A stretch of 64,000 nt of DNA, taken from Glaciecola sp964621345 (lineage in GTDB: Bacteria > Pseudomonadota > Gammaproteobacteria > Enterobacterales > Alteromonadaceae). The position numbers and the translations under genes are program-made. The stretch's first letter is position 1, and every line of letters starts with the position of its first letter. The stretch is taken from the NCBI GenBank assembly GCA_964621345.1, contig CAZUON010000007.1:1-64000 (forward strand), read 5' to 3'. Of this stretch, positions 8,058 to 16,227 are shown piece by piece. The notes beneath the pieces were generated by a model. It was not told where the DNA came from. It did not search any database and saw nothing but the letters and a program-made list of their open reading frames with translations.

Positions 8058-8951
8058 ATGAGTGAACGTGCATCTAATTCAAACATGAATCCATCACCGG
8101 CGGTATCGGTGGGTATATTTTTAGGCATTGTGGCTTTAGTTCAAGTCTTTTACCAAGGCATAGTCAGGCCATTCGCGGATGCTGCAATTGCGGCACAAGG
8201 CAGTGGCGCAACAACCAATATTTGGGTTATTTTTAAGGATTTTGAACAACAGGCAAGTATGAGTATTGGCCTGTTCTGTGCTTTTTTAATAATTTACAAA
8301 TATCAGCGCATCGTGTTGAAAGAAGAGCCTTTATTTACAATGGATTACTTGGCTGGATTTGGTCAAGTACAAGCCGTAAAAGTAAAGAGTCCAGAGCCTA
8401 ACGAAGGGCCATCACAGGAAGCTGAACAAGATCACTTGCTTGCTAAAACTCAAAATAACAATGGGAATGGAGTGACAAGTGCAGATGAACCCTTAGATGT
8501 CAGTAAAGCGCTTGGCGAATTAGAAGCCAGCCGTTACTCGGAAAACTCATCTATGGCAACATGGATAAATTGCTTACGTCGGTTCAAAAACACCCAAAAT
8601 GTACAACATGCAAGTCAGGCGATATCTGAAAGTATTGAAACCTTAGCCGCGCAGTTAGAGTCGGGTAACAGCATGATTCGCTACTTTATTTGGGCTATCC
8701 CGAGTATTGGCTTTATTGGTACCGTAAGAGGAATCGGCTCAGCCTTAGCCAAAGCAGAAGAAGCGGTTGCGGGTGATATTTCTGGCATGGTAGATAAGTT
8801 AGGGGTGGCCTTTAACTCAACGCTGGTCTCGTTGCTTATATCCATCGTTTTGATGTACTTATTGCATGTGCTCAACAATCGCCAAGACGAAATGGTGATT
8901 AATACGCGTAAAAACTGTGAGAAACATTTGCTTACGCGTTTGCATAACTAG
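8058..8951 (+). CDS. MotA/TolQ/ExbB-type proton-channel protein
   Basis: A 297-residue protein taken from the ATG at 8058, one base after the preceding stop; a GTG at 8046 is a less likely start. Hydrophobic segments lie at about 15-33 and 68-82, then a long polar cytoplasmic region (85-205) with a disordered acidic part. Two closely spaced helices follow: 207-232, with the signature AIPSIGFIGTVRGI, and 251-272, with AFNSTLVSLLISIVLMYLL. That hairpin is the hallmark of the MotA/ExbB family, whose pentamers conduct protons and turn a dimer of ExbD/TolR/MotB proteins. Here the following two genes supply ExbD-like helices fused to VWA domains. Confidence 0.9.
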   Translation: MSERASNSNMNPSPAVSVGIFLGIVALVQVFYQGIVRPFADAAIAAQGSGATTNIWVIFKDFEQQASMSIGLFCAFLIIYKYQRIVLKEEPLFTMDYLAGFGQVQAVKVKSPEPNEGPSQEAEQDHLLAKTQNNNGNGVTSADEPLDVSKALGELEASRYSENSSMATWINCLRRFKNTQNVQHASQAISESIETLAAQLESGNSMIRYFIWAIPSIGFIGTVRGIGSALAKAEEAVAGDISGMVDKLGVAFNSTLVSLLISIVLMYLLHVLNNRQDEMVINTRKNCEKHLLTRLHN

Positions 8952-8967
8952 GCTTGAGCGTTAATCC

Positions 8968-10041
8968 ATGAGTATTTTCAAAAAACGCCGCGAGGAGGGC
9001 TTTAATTTAGCCTTTTTAGACGTTATGGCATGTGGCCTAGGCGCGGTTATTTTAATTCTCATCCTCGTAAAATTCAGCGCCAACACCGATATTCCTGTAG
9101 ATGAACTCAATCGACTGAAAGAGGAACTGGCCGCAACTCAAGATATTGCCAGTGATCTACAGCAAAGTCTAAGCGAGAAGGAAGAGGCGGTTAGCGCGAA
9201 AAGTGCGACGATTGAACAGATACAACAACGTATAAACGCACTTAAAATAGAGCAAGAGTCGGTTACGCAGGCCTTAAAAGACGAAATCGCCGTGGTGGCA
9301 GATCTAGAAAGTGCCATTGCCGCTGCTGGGCCTTTAGTGGCGAATGATCCGATTCAAATAAAGGGTGCGGGAGAAGAAAACTACCTGCTAGGTTTAAAAG
9401 TGGAAGGCCAGCGCATTGGTATTTTGCTCGATATGAGCGCATCGATGACTGCAGAATCGCTGATTGATGTGATTAAAAATAAGGTGGGTTCTGATGCACA
9501 AAAACGCAGCGGCAGTAAGTGGCAACGCAGCTTACGCATTATAAACTGGCTATTAGCCCGTGCGCCGCAAAACGCCCAAATTACGGCAATAGCTTACAAC
9601 GACAGTTCAGTCGTTTTGGGCGATGGCGTCAGTAGCGCGGGAAACTCCCAAGCGCTGACTAACATAGCAAAGGCCTCGGCGGCTTTAATCCCAAGTAATG
9701 GCACCAATCTTCAGCAAGCACTACAAAGCATGGCGAGTACCATGGGTAATATTACCGATTTATATGTGATCACCGACGGTCTACCCACTTACGTGAATGC
9801 CAACTCAGGCTTTAAAGAAAGCCGAAGTTGCAAACCCATCAAAGGCAAACAAGCGACAATTTCTGGCGAGTGCAGGGTCAGCGTGTTTGGCCACACGATG
9901 CGCGCCAATCCATTGCCCGGCGTTAAGACCAACATAATATTATTGCCCCTTGAGGGAGACCCAGCAGCTCCGGCGTTTTATTGGAGCTGGGCGGATGTCA
10001 CTAGAGGCACTTTCATTGCGCCAGCGGGAACATGGCCATGA
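8968..10041 (+). CDS. TolR/ExbD-like membrane helix fused to a VWA domain (first of pair)
   Basis: A 357-residue protein. After a basic N-terminus there is one membrane helix (14-36) with FLDVMACGLGAVILILIL. Asp 18 at its cytoplasmic end matches the essential Asp of ExbD/TolR/MotB in position. Residues 45-120 form a coiled coil. From about 140 a von Willebrand A domain begins, with MIDAS motif DMSAS at 155-159, a later Thr in SNGTNLQQAL, and YVITDGLPTY, all metal-site positions. The domain should face the periplasm. It starts 16 bases after the channel gene and overlaps the next gene by 10 bases. No MoxR-type ATPase is nearby, which separates it from MoxR-VWA (Bat) systems. Confidence 0.85.
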   Translation: MSIFKKRREEGFNLAFLDVMACGLGAVILILILVKFSANTDIPVDELNRLKEELAATQDIASDLQQSLSEKEEAVSAKSATIEQIQQRINALKIEQESVTQALKDEIAVVADLESAIAAAGPLVANDPIQIKGAGEENYLLGLKVEGQRIGILLDMSASMTAESLIDVIKNKVGSDAQKRSGSKWQRSLRIINWLLARAPQNAQITAIAYNDSSVVLGDGVSSAGNSQALTNIAKASAALIPSNGTNLQQALQSMASTMGNITDLYVITDGLPTYVNANSGFKESRSCKPIKGKQATISGECRVSVFGHTMRANPLPGVKTNIILLPLEGDPAAPAFYWSWADVTRGTFIAPAGTWP

Positions 10042-10991
10042 AAACGAAACGTTCCCCTATTGAAGTATTTAGCTTGTCGTTTTTAGATGTAATTTCATGT
10101 GCTTTTGGCGCGGTGGTTATGTTGATTTTGTTAGCGAGAAATGGCGACGACGGTGATTTTAATGATGTGAATCAGGTGTCTACATTGTTGCAGTCCCTAG
10201 CCCGAGCCGAGGCAAGCGTGGCAAGCCTAAAGAGCGACATCGACCAACAAGACAACTTACTTGAAAGTGCACAAGCGTCGAGCGCAAGCAACGCCACACA
10301 ACTGGATAAGCTTGAGGCTACTGTTGCACGCGCCGAAAATGACCTACAAGCATTGACCGACAAAGCCAGTGGCTTAGAGCGCACAAAGGAGCAACGTGAA
10401 CGCGCCGCAATAAGTCAAAACACCACACAAGTCAGAGATGAAGAGGTAGGGGGAATACCGGTAGATACCGACTATGTTATTTTTATTGTAGATACCTCTG
10501 GCAGTATGAAAGCGATGTGGGAAAAAGTGCTGCGAACTATGGCAGAAGTACTCAATAATCACCCCAGTGTGCGTGGGTTTCAGATAATGTCAGATAACGG
10601 TGAGTTTTTAATTAGCACCACCAGTGGTCGCTGGCGTAACGATACACCCGCGCAGCGCCGGACTATGTTGACTGCCTTGCGAACATGGGGAGGCTCTTCT
10701 AATAGCTCGCCGGTCGAGGGGATTGAGTCCGCTCTGCGGATTTATGGCCCAAAAACGAACTCACTTGCCTTATATGTGCTAGGTGACGATTATAGTGGGG
10801 GCTCTTATGATGCGACCTTAGCGAGCATTAATGCGCTTAATACGAACAAACGCAATGGCAAAAAGATAGCCCGCATTCACGCCATAGGCTTTTCGCGCTC
10901 CAATGGTCAGCTTACCAGCGATGTGCTCAAATTCTCTACGCTGATGCGTGAGGTTACCCGTCAAAATAACGGAACCTTTATTGCGCAATAG
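10032..10991 (+). CDS. TolR/ExbD-like membrane helix fused to a VWA domain (second of pair)
   Basis: A 319-residue relative of the preceding protein. The same membrane motif is present (FLDVISCAFGAVVMLILL, Asp 19), followed by a coiled coil (about 50-125) and a VWA domain from about 147 with MIDAS motif DTSGS at 154-158 and a later YVLGDDYSGGS. The loop after the MIDAS differs from its partner, so the pair may bind different ligands or form a heterodimer. Two ATGs are possible (10032 and 10038); the second has better spacing from GGGA. The gene overlaps the upstream gene and is the last of the cluster; no clear terminator is seen after it. Confidence 0.85.
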   Translation: MAMKTKRSPIEVFSLSFLDVISCAFGAVVMLILLARNGDDGDFNDVNQVSTLLQSLARAEASVASLKSDIDQQDNLLESAQASSASNATQLDKLEATVARAENDLQALTDKASGLERTKEQRERAAISQNTTQVRDEEVGGIPVDTDYVIFIVDTSGSMKAMWEKVLRTMAEVLNNHPSVRGFQIMSDNGEFLISTTSGRWRNDTPAQRRTMLTALRTWGGSSNSSPVEGIESALRIYGPKTNSLALYVLGDDYSGGSYDATLASINALNTNKRNGKKIARIHAIGFSRSNGQLTSDVLKFSTLMREVTRQNNGTFIAQ

Positions 10992-11173
10992 GGCTCTCAA
11001 ATAGAATAATGCAATAGGCAAAGTCATTACGTATGCCCCGCAAACAATTTTATTTCACTGCGCCAAGCAATACATACTGCATACGAGCTAGTCTACACCA
11101 AGCTTGCAAACATAGCGGCATAGCAAGCAATGCGCTATCATTGCGCCAATTCGATTTTGGATAAGATAATTCT

Positions 11174-11653
11174 ATGCTATTAAACGACGTGCTGCGCAGA
11201 TTGCGTTATGCCCTTTCTTTAGACAATACCGCAACTATCAATGTTTTTAAGCATGTAGATTACGAGCTTGAAGAAAGCTATTTAAGCGCCATGATGCTCA
11301 AAGAAGAGCAAGACGGCTTTTTGCCTTGCAGAGATAAAACCCTATGTTTGTTTTTAGACGGTCTAATAATTAGTAAAAGGGGTAAAAAAGAAGGCGCTGC
11401 GCCTCCAGTGTTAAAGTCGGGTCAGCGCTTAAGCAACAATGATATTTTGCGCAAAATAAAAATTGCCATGAACTATCAGCAAGAAGACATGATGAAAATT
11501 TTACGCACCGGCGGTTTCCCGGTAGGTAAAAGCGAACTCACCGCACTATTTAGAAAGCCTGACCACCGCAGTTACCGAGTATGTCAGGACCAGCTTTTGC
11601 GTAACTTTTTGCAGGGTATGGTAAAAACTTACCGTCCAGAGGCACATAAGTAG
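11174..11653 (+). CDS. yehS: DUF1456 protein, YehS family
   Basis: A 159-residue cytoplasmic protein made of two similar helical halves: LNDVLRRLRYALSLDN and NNDILRKIKIAMNYQQEDM, each followed by a segment ending in a C..LL..FL.G pattern (CRDKTLCLFLDGLI and CQDQLLRNFLQGMV). This duplicated layout and length are characteristic of DUF1456 (E. coli YehS). Function is unknown in the family. It stands alone between the VWA cluster and the feo promoter region. Confidence 0.9.
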   Translation: MLLNDVLRRLRYALSLDNTATINVFKHVDYELEESYLSAMMLKEEQDGFLPCRDKTLCLFLDGLIISKRGKKEGAAPPVLKSGQRLSNNDILRKIKIAMNYQQEDMMKILRTGGFPVGKSELTALFRKPDHRSYRVCQDQLLRNFLQGMVKTYRPEAHK

Positions 11654-11851
11654 CAGGTAGTCACAATCGATTAAACATCAGGCTAAACTTCAAACTAAGT
11701 ACTAAGGCTGAATCCTGCTCAATGCCTGCTGGATGCACAATGTATGAATATTGGGCTGCATCCAAAGGTATCTCAATGCTACGGAGACGCTATGCCCATT
11801 GCTCTACAACGCGCGCGTATGTAATAGTTTACCTCAGCGTATGGATACGTG

Positions 11852-11865
11852 TTGACGTATATCAA
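11852..11865. promoter_or_regulatory. FNR-type binding site upstream of feoA
   Basis: TTGACGTATATCAA matches the FNR/CRP-family consensus TTGAT-N4-ATCAA with one mismatch. It lies 143 bases before feoA. Its centre is about 60 bases before the start point predicted from the TATACT box at 11907, the spacing of class I FNR activation. FNR is known to activate feoABC in enteric bacteria under low oxygen. The site is seen directly; its use is inferred. Confidence 0.65.
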
Positions 11866-11874
11866 TCAACAAGT

Positions 11875-11893
11875 GATAACGATTCGCATTTTC
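11875..11893. promoter_or_regulatory. Fur-box-like site upstream of feoA
   Basis: A 19-base stretch agrees with the Fur consensus (GATAATGATAATCATTATC) at 14 of 19 positions by my count. It sits between the FNR-like site and the TATACT element, where bound Fur would block RNA polymerase. Fur repression of feo is well established in related bacteria. The rest of 11654-12007 holds no gene I can support. Confidence 0.6.
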
Positions 11894-11906
11894 GTTTATT
11901 AAATAT

Positions 11907-11912
11907 TATACT
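11907..11912 (+). promoter_or_regulatory. possible -10 element of the feoAB promoter
   Basis: TATACT differs from TATAAT at one position and lies about 95 bases before feoA. No good -35 hexamer is found 17 bases upstream, which fits a promoter that depends on an activator such as FNR. Confidence 0.4.
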
Positions 11913-12007
11913 GCGTTGATGCAAATACATATCGGCATTACACTGAGTAGTATTGTTCATCTTAGGGTTGAGGTGGCTTAAGAGGCTCGGTGTAAAGGAG
12001 GCAAGTA

Positions 12008-12250
12008 ATGACAATTTGGGATTTACCAAAACATGCAAAAGGGCAGATTACTGGCTTAAATGCTTCTGTTAATTCTAACTTGGGTCAGCGTCTTGAAGAA
12101 ATGGGTTTTGTAGAAGGTCAAATTGTTCAATGTATGAAGCGTACGCCTTTCAAAGGGCCTTTAGTCATTCAAATACAAGATTGTGTTTATTCGCTTGAAA
12201 AGGCACTTGCTGAACAAATTATTGTTTCCGCATCGCTTGCATCAGCTTAA
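12008..12250 (+). CDS. feoA: ferrous iron transport protein A
   Basis: An 80-residue SH3-like protein: MTIWDLPKHAKGQITGLN at the start, then LGQRLEEMGFVEGQIV and GPLVIQIQDCVYSLEKALAEQIIV, the standard FeoA pattern. FeoA is a small cytoplasmic partner of the FeoB iron channel. A strong ribosome-binding site (AAAGGAGG) precedes the ATG. The gene is 68 bases upstream of feoB and shares the FNR/Fur-type control region. No feoC is seen after feoB. Confidence 0.95.
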   Translation: MTIWDLPKHAKGQITGLNASVNSNLGQRLEEMGFVEGQIVQCMKRTPFKGPLVIQIQDCVYSLEKALAEQIIVSASLASA

Positions 12251-12318
12251 TTACCCTGTTACCTGCTAATACAAACGACCGAGTCTTGCTTCGTCTTATT
12301 TAAAGAGTTTCTTTTTTT

Positions 12319-14136
12319 ATGCAAAAAATAGTGTTGGTAGGGAAACCTAACTCAGGTAAGAGTCTACTGTTTAATCAGCTTACAGGGCTTCGACAACGTG
12401 TTGCTAATTTTCCGGGTGTAACGGTCGAGCTAAAGTCAGGTAAGTTTGATCAATATGAGTTAGTTGATTTTCCGGGTACTTATTCGCTGCAGTCAATGTC
12501 GCAAGATGAATCTATTGCAGTTGATCAGCTACAAAAAGCGGTTGAATCAGAGCAAACCTCTTTAATCGTCTGTAATTTAGATGCAACCAAGTTAGAGCGT
12601 AGCTTAGTGTTTGCTTTGCAGGTACAAGCGCTAGCAAAAACCCATAATAAAGGCTGCATATTTGCCTTAAATATGATGGATGAGGTGGCGCGACTAGGCT
12701 TTGATATCGACACTCAGGCACTTTCAGAAAAGTTAGGCTCAAAGGTGTTTGCCATATCTGCCAAGACCTTAATTGGGATCAGCGAATTTACCCAAGCCTT
12801 AAAAAATATCGCAGCATCGCCCGAAACTGCTAAGGTTAAAGACACCGAAGTACAAGCGCTCTGTGCGGTAAAAGCGGCCAGCCAACTTGCTCGTGAGTTT
12901 GGTATTTCCCAAGATATTATTCTAAAAAAACAAAACACATTAGATAGCTTCTTATTAAATAGCGTATTTGGTGCATTGGCCTTTGCCGCAATTATGTTCT
13001 TTTTATTCCAAAGTATTTTCACTTGGGCTGCACCGTTAATGGATGCGGTTGAAAGTGGTATTGCTTGGCTTGCACAGCTTAGCACTCAAATGTTACCCAG
13101 CGGAATGTTTAATGATTTTGTAAATGATGCGATTTTTGGTGGTGTAGGGGCATTTTTAGTCTTTGTGCCACAAATCATGGTACTCACCTTGATTATTGGT
13201 CTTTTAGAAGACAGCGGCTACTTAGCAAGAGCCGCGCTGATTTGCCACAAACCCTTAAGTGTCTTTGGTTTGTCGGGGCGCAGCTTTATTCCGTATCTAT
13301 CGGGTCACGCCTGTGCCATACCAGCCATTATGGCAGCCCGTACCATTGAATCGCCCCGCAAACGCCTTATCACGATGATGACAGTGCCCTTAATGTCGTG
13401 TTCCGCGCGCTTGCCTGTATATGCACTATTAATCGCAGTATTTGTGCCTAATGTGAGTTATTTAGGTGGCTGGGTAAACTTGCAAGGAGCGGTATTCTTT
13501 TTGCTCTATTTTGGCGGTATTTTAACGGCTTTGATCGTCAGCAAAGTGCTTAACCATTACGTAGATGACGCAAGCAATCAGTCCGATTTGCCTTTCATTC
13601 TTGAACTACCAAGTTATCGCTTACCTCATTGGCGCCCTTTATTTTACAAAACATTGAACAGCGCTGTGTATTTTATTAAACGCGCCGCGCCTATTATTTT
13701 TACTGTTTCATTGGTTATTTGGGTGCTCGGGTACTTTCCTGCAAATGGAGATTTACAGAATTCTTATTTAGCGATGATAGGCCGCGTAATTGAGCCAGTT
13801 TTCAGCCCCTTAGGCGTTGATTGGCGCTATGGCGTCGCCATACTGGTATCTTTTTTGGCTCGAGAAGTCTTTGTGGGTGTGTTAGGTACCTTATTTAATA
13901 TTGAAAACGCCGATGAGAACATCACCGGTCTTAGCGAACAAATTCAAGCGGATGGTTTCACGCTGGCCTCGGGGATAGCGTTGTTAGCGTTTTACGTGAT
14001 TGCACTACAATGCGTCGCCACGGTCGCAACGCTTAAAGGCGAAACTGGCAAAAATCGTTACTCATGGGGCGTGTTTGTTGCTTACGGTTTACTTGCCTAT
14101 GCGTTAAGCGCAATTTTGTACGCCCTTCTGAGCTAG
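12319..14136 (+). CDS. feoB: ferrous iron transporter FeoB, short form
   Basis: A 605-residue inner-membrane Fe(II) transporter. The N-terminal GTPase has G1 GKPNSGKS (8-15), G3 DFPG (50-53) and G4 NMMD (118-121). The membrane part carries two Gate regions (GFLEDSGYLAR-like GLLEDSGYLARAAL; SFLAREVFVGVLGTL) and the conserved HACAIPAIMAART and FQC-type motif (ALQCVATVATLKGETG) near the C-terminus. E. coli FeoB is about 770 residues; here the linker and the C-terminal tail are shorter, as in many marine gammaproteobacteria. It forms an operon with feoA. Confidence 0.95.
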   Translation: MQKIVLVGKPNSGKSLLFNQLTGLRQRVANFPGVTVELKSGKFDQYELVDFPGTYSLQSMSQDESIAVDQLQKAVESEQTSLIVCNLDATKLERSLVFALQVQALAKTHNKGCIFALNMMDEVARLGFDIDTQALSEKLGSKVFAISAKTLIGISEFTQALKNIAASPETAKVKDTEVQALCAVKAASQLAREFGISQDIILKKQNTLDSFLLNSVFGALAFAAIMFFLFQSIFTWAAPLMDAVESGIAWLAQLSTQMLPSGMFNDFVNDAIFGGVGAFLVFVPQIMVLTLIIGLLEDSGYLARAALICHKPLSVFGLSGRSFIPYLSGHACAIPAIMAARTIESPRKRLITMMTVPLMSCSARLPVYALLIAVFVPNVSYLGGWVNLQGAVFFLLYFGGILTALIVSKVLNHYVDDASNQSDLPFILELPSYRLPHWRPLFYKTLNSAVYFIKRAAPIIFTVSLVIWVLGYFPANGDLQNSYLAMIGRVIEPVFSPLGVDWRYGVAILVSFLAREVFVGVLGTLFNIENADENITGLSEQIQADGFTLASGIALLAFYVIALQCVATVATLKGETGKNRYSWGVFVAYGLLAYALSAILYALLS

Positions 14137-14310
14137 GTGAATAAATTTACAGATAAATACCTGCGTTGATACTAAAATCTACTCCAAGGCGTTTGTATCG
14201 CTCGCTTACTACATCGCACATTATATAATTAAGTGCTTAGCATTTACCTTATGGTCAAAATTCTTTACTCTAACTTATGTTGTATAAATAACCGTTACAG
14301 AGCCTAAGTA

Positions 14311-15174
14311 ATGCCCCGTTGTGCCTTTTTAAGTACCGATAACCTTGAAGAATTTTTTGTTTACGATGACCTTGTTAAACCATTTTTACGCCGCTTAGGT
14401 TGGGCTGTTGAAGATGTGTCGTGGAAGAATAAGTATGTTGATTATAATCAGTTTGAGCTGGTCATTGTCCGCAGTACCTGGGACTACCAAGATGATCCAA
14501 GTGCATTTTTAGCTTGTCTAAAACGCATAGAGCAGTCAACGGCGGCCCTTGAAAACAGCTTTGAATTAATGAAGTGGAATTTATCAAAGGACTATTTGAA
14601 AGATCTAAATGCTAATGGCGTTAAGATTTTACCTACCTTGTGGCCCCAGAAATATAATGAGCAAGATATACGCGCCGCTTTTTCTCATTTTGACTGCAAC
14701 AAACTAGTAATAAAACCATTGGTTAGCGCAAATGCTGATCATACCTATTTATTTACGCAGCAAGATTTACCGGCACTTAACCATAATCTAGAGGCCACAT
14801 TTGAAGACCGTCTCTTCATGATACAGGCATTTGAGGACTCGGTTCAAAAAGAAGGTGAGTACTCACTTTTTTATTTCGGCGGAAAATTCAGCCATGCTAT
14901 TTGTAAAACTCCTGCTAAAGGCGACTTCAGGGTACAAGAAGAGCACGGCGGTCAGCTGATCAGCGTCAAACCAAGCGAGGCAATGCTGGAATTAGCAGAA
15001 CTAACCAACAAAGCGCTACCCACGCCTGCCCTATATGCGAGAATTGATATGCTACAAACCAAGGCAGGCTTTGCTATTATCGAGGTGGAGCTAATAGAGC
15101 CTTCATTGTACTTTAATATGGATGAAGACTCTGCCAGCCGTTTTGCACAGGTAATACACGAAAAATACGCCTAA
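14311..15174 (+). CDS. ATP-grasp-fold protein
   Basis: A 287-residue soluble protein. The N-terminal part contains VIVRSTWDYQDDPSAFLACL, a signature of the ATP-grasp group that includes the cycloserine enzyme DcsG and many uncharacterised proteins. Later come KLVIKPLVSANADHTYLF (ATP-binding Lys region), FMIQAFEDSVQKEGEYSLFYFGGKFSHAICK, and ALYARIDMLQTKAGFAIIEVELIEPSLYF, with the E.E metal-binding pattern close to the end. ATP-grasp ligases join a carboxylate to an amine or similar nucleophile through an acyl phosphate. The substrate is unknown. A nitrilase-family gene follows 65 bases downstream on the same strand, possibly in the same pathway. Confidence 0.75.
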   Translation: MPRCAFLSTDNLEEFFVYDDLVKPFLRRLGWAVEDVSWKNKYVDYNQFELVIVRSTWDYQDDPSAFLACLKRIEQSTAALENSFELMKWNLSKDYLKDLNANGVKILPTLWPQKYNEQDIRAAFSHFDCNKLVIKPLVSANADHTYLFTQQDLPALNHNLEATFEDRLFMIQAFEDSVQKEGEYSLFYFGGKFSHAICKTPAKGDFRVQEEHGGQLISVKPSEAMLELAELTNKALPTPALYARIDMLQTKAGFAIIEVELIEPSLYFNMDEDSASRFAQVIHEKYA

Positions 15175-15239
15175 TATAGCTACCCAGCTGATGTAATGGC
15201 ATTCAATGTCACAAGCCCAAGCAAAGAAAAGGAAGTGCT

Positions 15240-16205
15240 ATGCCCGAATTTACCCACGACAGCCATTTAACTTTGGCCCTTGCCCAAATTGCGCCGGTTT
15301 GGCTTAACCGAGACGCAACGATTGATAAAGTGAAAGATGCGATGACAGAGGCTGCCAATAAAGGCGCATCTTTGGTTACTTTTGGCGAGTGCTTATTACC
15401 AGGTTATCCGTTTTGGCTTGATTTTACCGGAGGGGCTGAATTTAATTCGGCTAAGCATAAAGCTATTCATGCGCATTACCTAAGTCAGGCGGTGAATATT
15501 GAGCAAGGGCATCTGGACTCAATCTGCAGTTTGGCTAAAACCTTGAACATTGCCCTTGTGTTAGGTATTGCCGAACGAGCTAGCGACAGGGGTGGACACT
15601 CAATATATGCGTCCTTAGTCTATATAGACCAGCAAGGAGTAATCCAAAATGTGCATCGTAAGCTAATGCCAACCTACGAAGAACGTTTAACGTGGTCACC
15701 GGGTGACGGACATGGTTTGAAAACCTTTAGTTTAGGTAACTTCACTCTTGGTGCACTCAACTGCTGGGAAAACTGGATGCCTCTTGCACGCGCAGCACTT
15801 TACGCGCAGGGTGAAGACTTGCATATTGCGAGTTGGCCTGGTGGTGAACATAATACTCACGACATTACCCGCTTTGTTGCCAAAGAAGGTCGTAGTTTTG
15901 TGGTATCTGTTTCAGGTCTGATGCGCGCTTCTGATTTTCCGTCAGATACTCCCTATTACGAAGATATTGTAGCGAAATCTCCTGATATGCTTGCCAGTGG
16001 CGCATCTTGTGTAGCCGCACCCGACGGGACTTGGCTACTTGAGCCTCAAATAGGAGAGGAAGGGGTTTATGTCGTCACTATTGACCATCAGCAGGTGTTA
16101 CAAGAGCGTCAGAACTTCGATCCTGTAGGACATTACTCAAGACCTGACGTCACACAATTACACGTCAACAGAGAGCGGCAGAGTACTGCGCGCTTCAAAG
16201 ACTAG
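15240..16205 (+). CDS. nitrilase-family carbon-nitrogen hydrolase
   Basis: A 321-residue enzyme with the complete nitrilase triad: Glu 50 (TFGECLLPGYPFW), Lys 141 (HRKLMPTYEERLTW) and Cys 175 (LNCWENWMPLAR). The CWEN form of the cysteine motif and the GYPFW loop are typical of the nitrile-hydrolysing branch (aliphatic/aryl nitrilases, cyanide hydratases) rather than amidases. A ribosome-binding site AAGGAAG precedes the ATG. Nitrilases turn R-CN into R-COOH and ammonia in the cytoplasm. The neighbouring ATP-grasp gene could use a carboxylate product, but this is speculation. Confidence 0.85.
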   Translation: MPEFTHDSHLTLALAQIAPVWLNRDATIDKVKDAMTEAANKGASLVTFGECLLPGYPFWLDFTGGAEFNSAKHKAIHAHYLSQAVNIEQGHLDSICSLAKTLNIALVLGIAERASDRGGHSIYASLVYIDQQGVIQNVHRKLMPTYEERLTWSPGDGHGLKTFSLGNFTLGALNCWENWMPLARAALYAQGEDLHIASWPGGEHNTHDITRFVAKEGRSFVVSVSGLMRASDFPSDTPYYEDIVAKSPDMLASGASCVAAPDGTWLLEPQIGEEGVYVVTIDHQQVLQERQNFDPVGHYSRPDVTQLHVNRERQSTARFKD

Positions 16206-16227
16206 AAAAGAATAAAAGCTTAGCTAT

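Noticed and set aside
2344..10991. The cluster as a Zorya anti-phage system
   Set aside because: It has an ExbB/MotA-type channel, but no OmpA-type ZorB and no ZorC, ZorD or ZorE gene.
11722..11919. A 65-codon open frame before feoA
   Set aside because: Its codon use looks random, it has no ribosome-binding site, and it overlaps the FNR/Fur-type control region.
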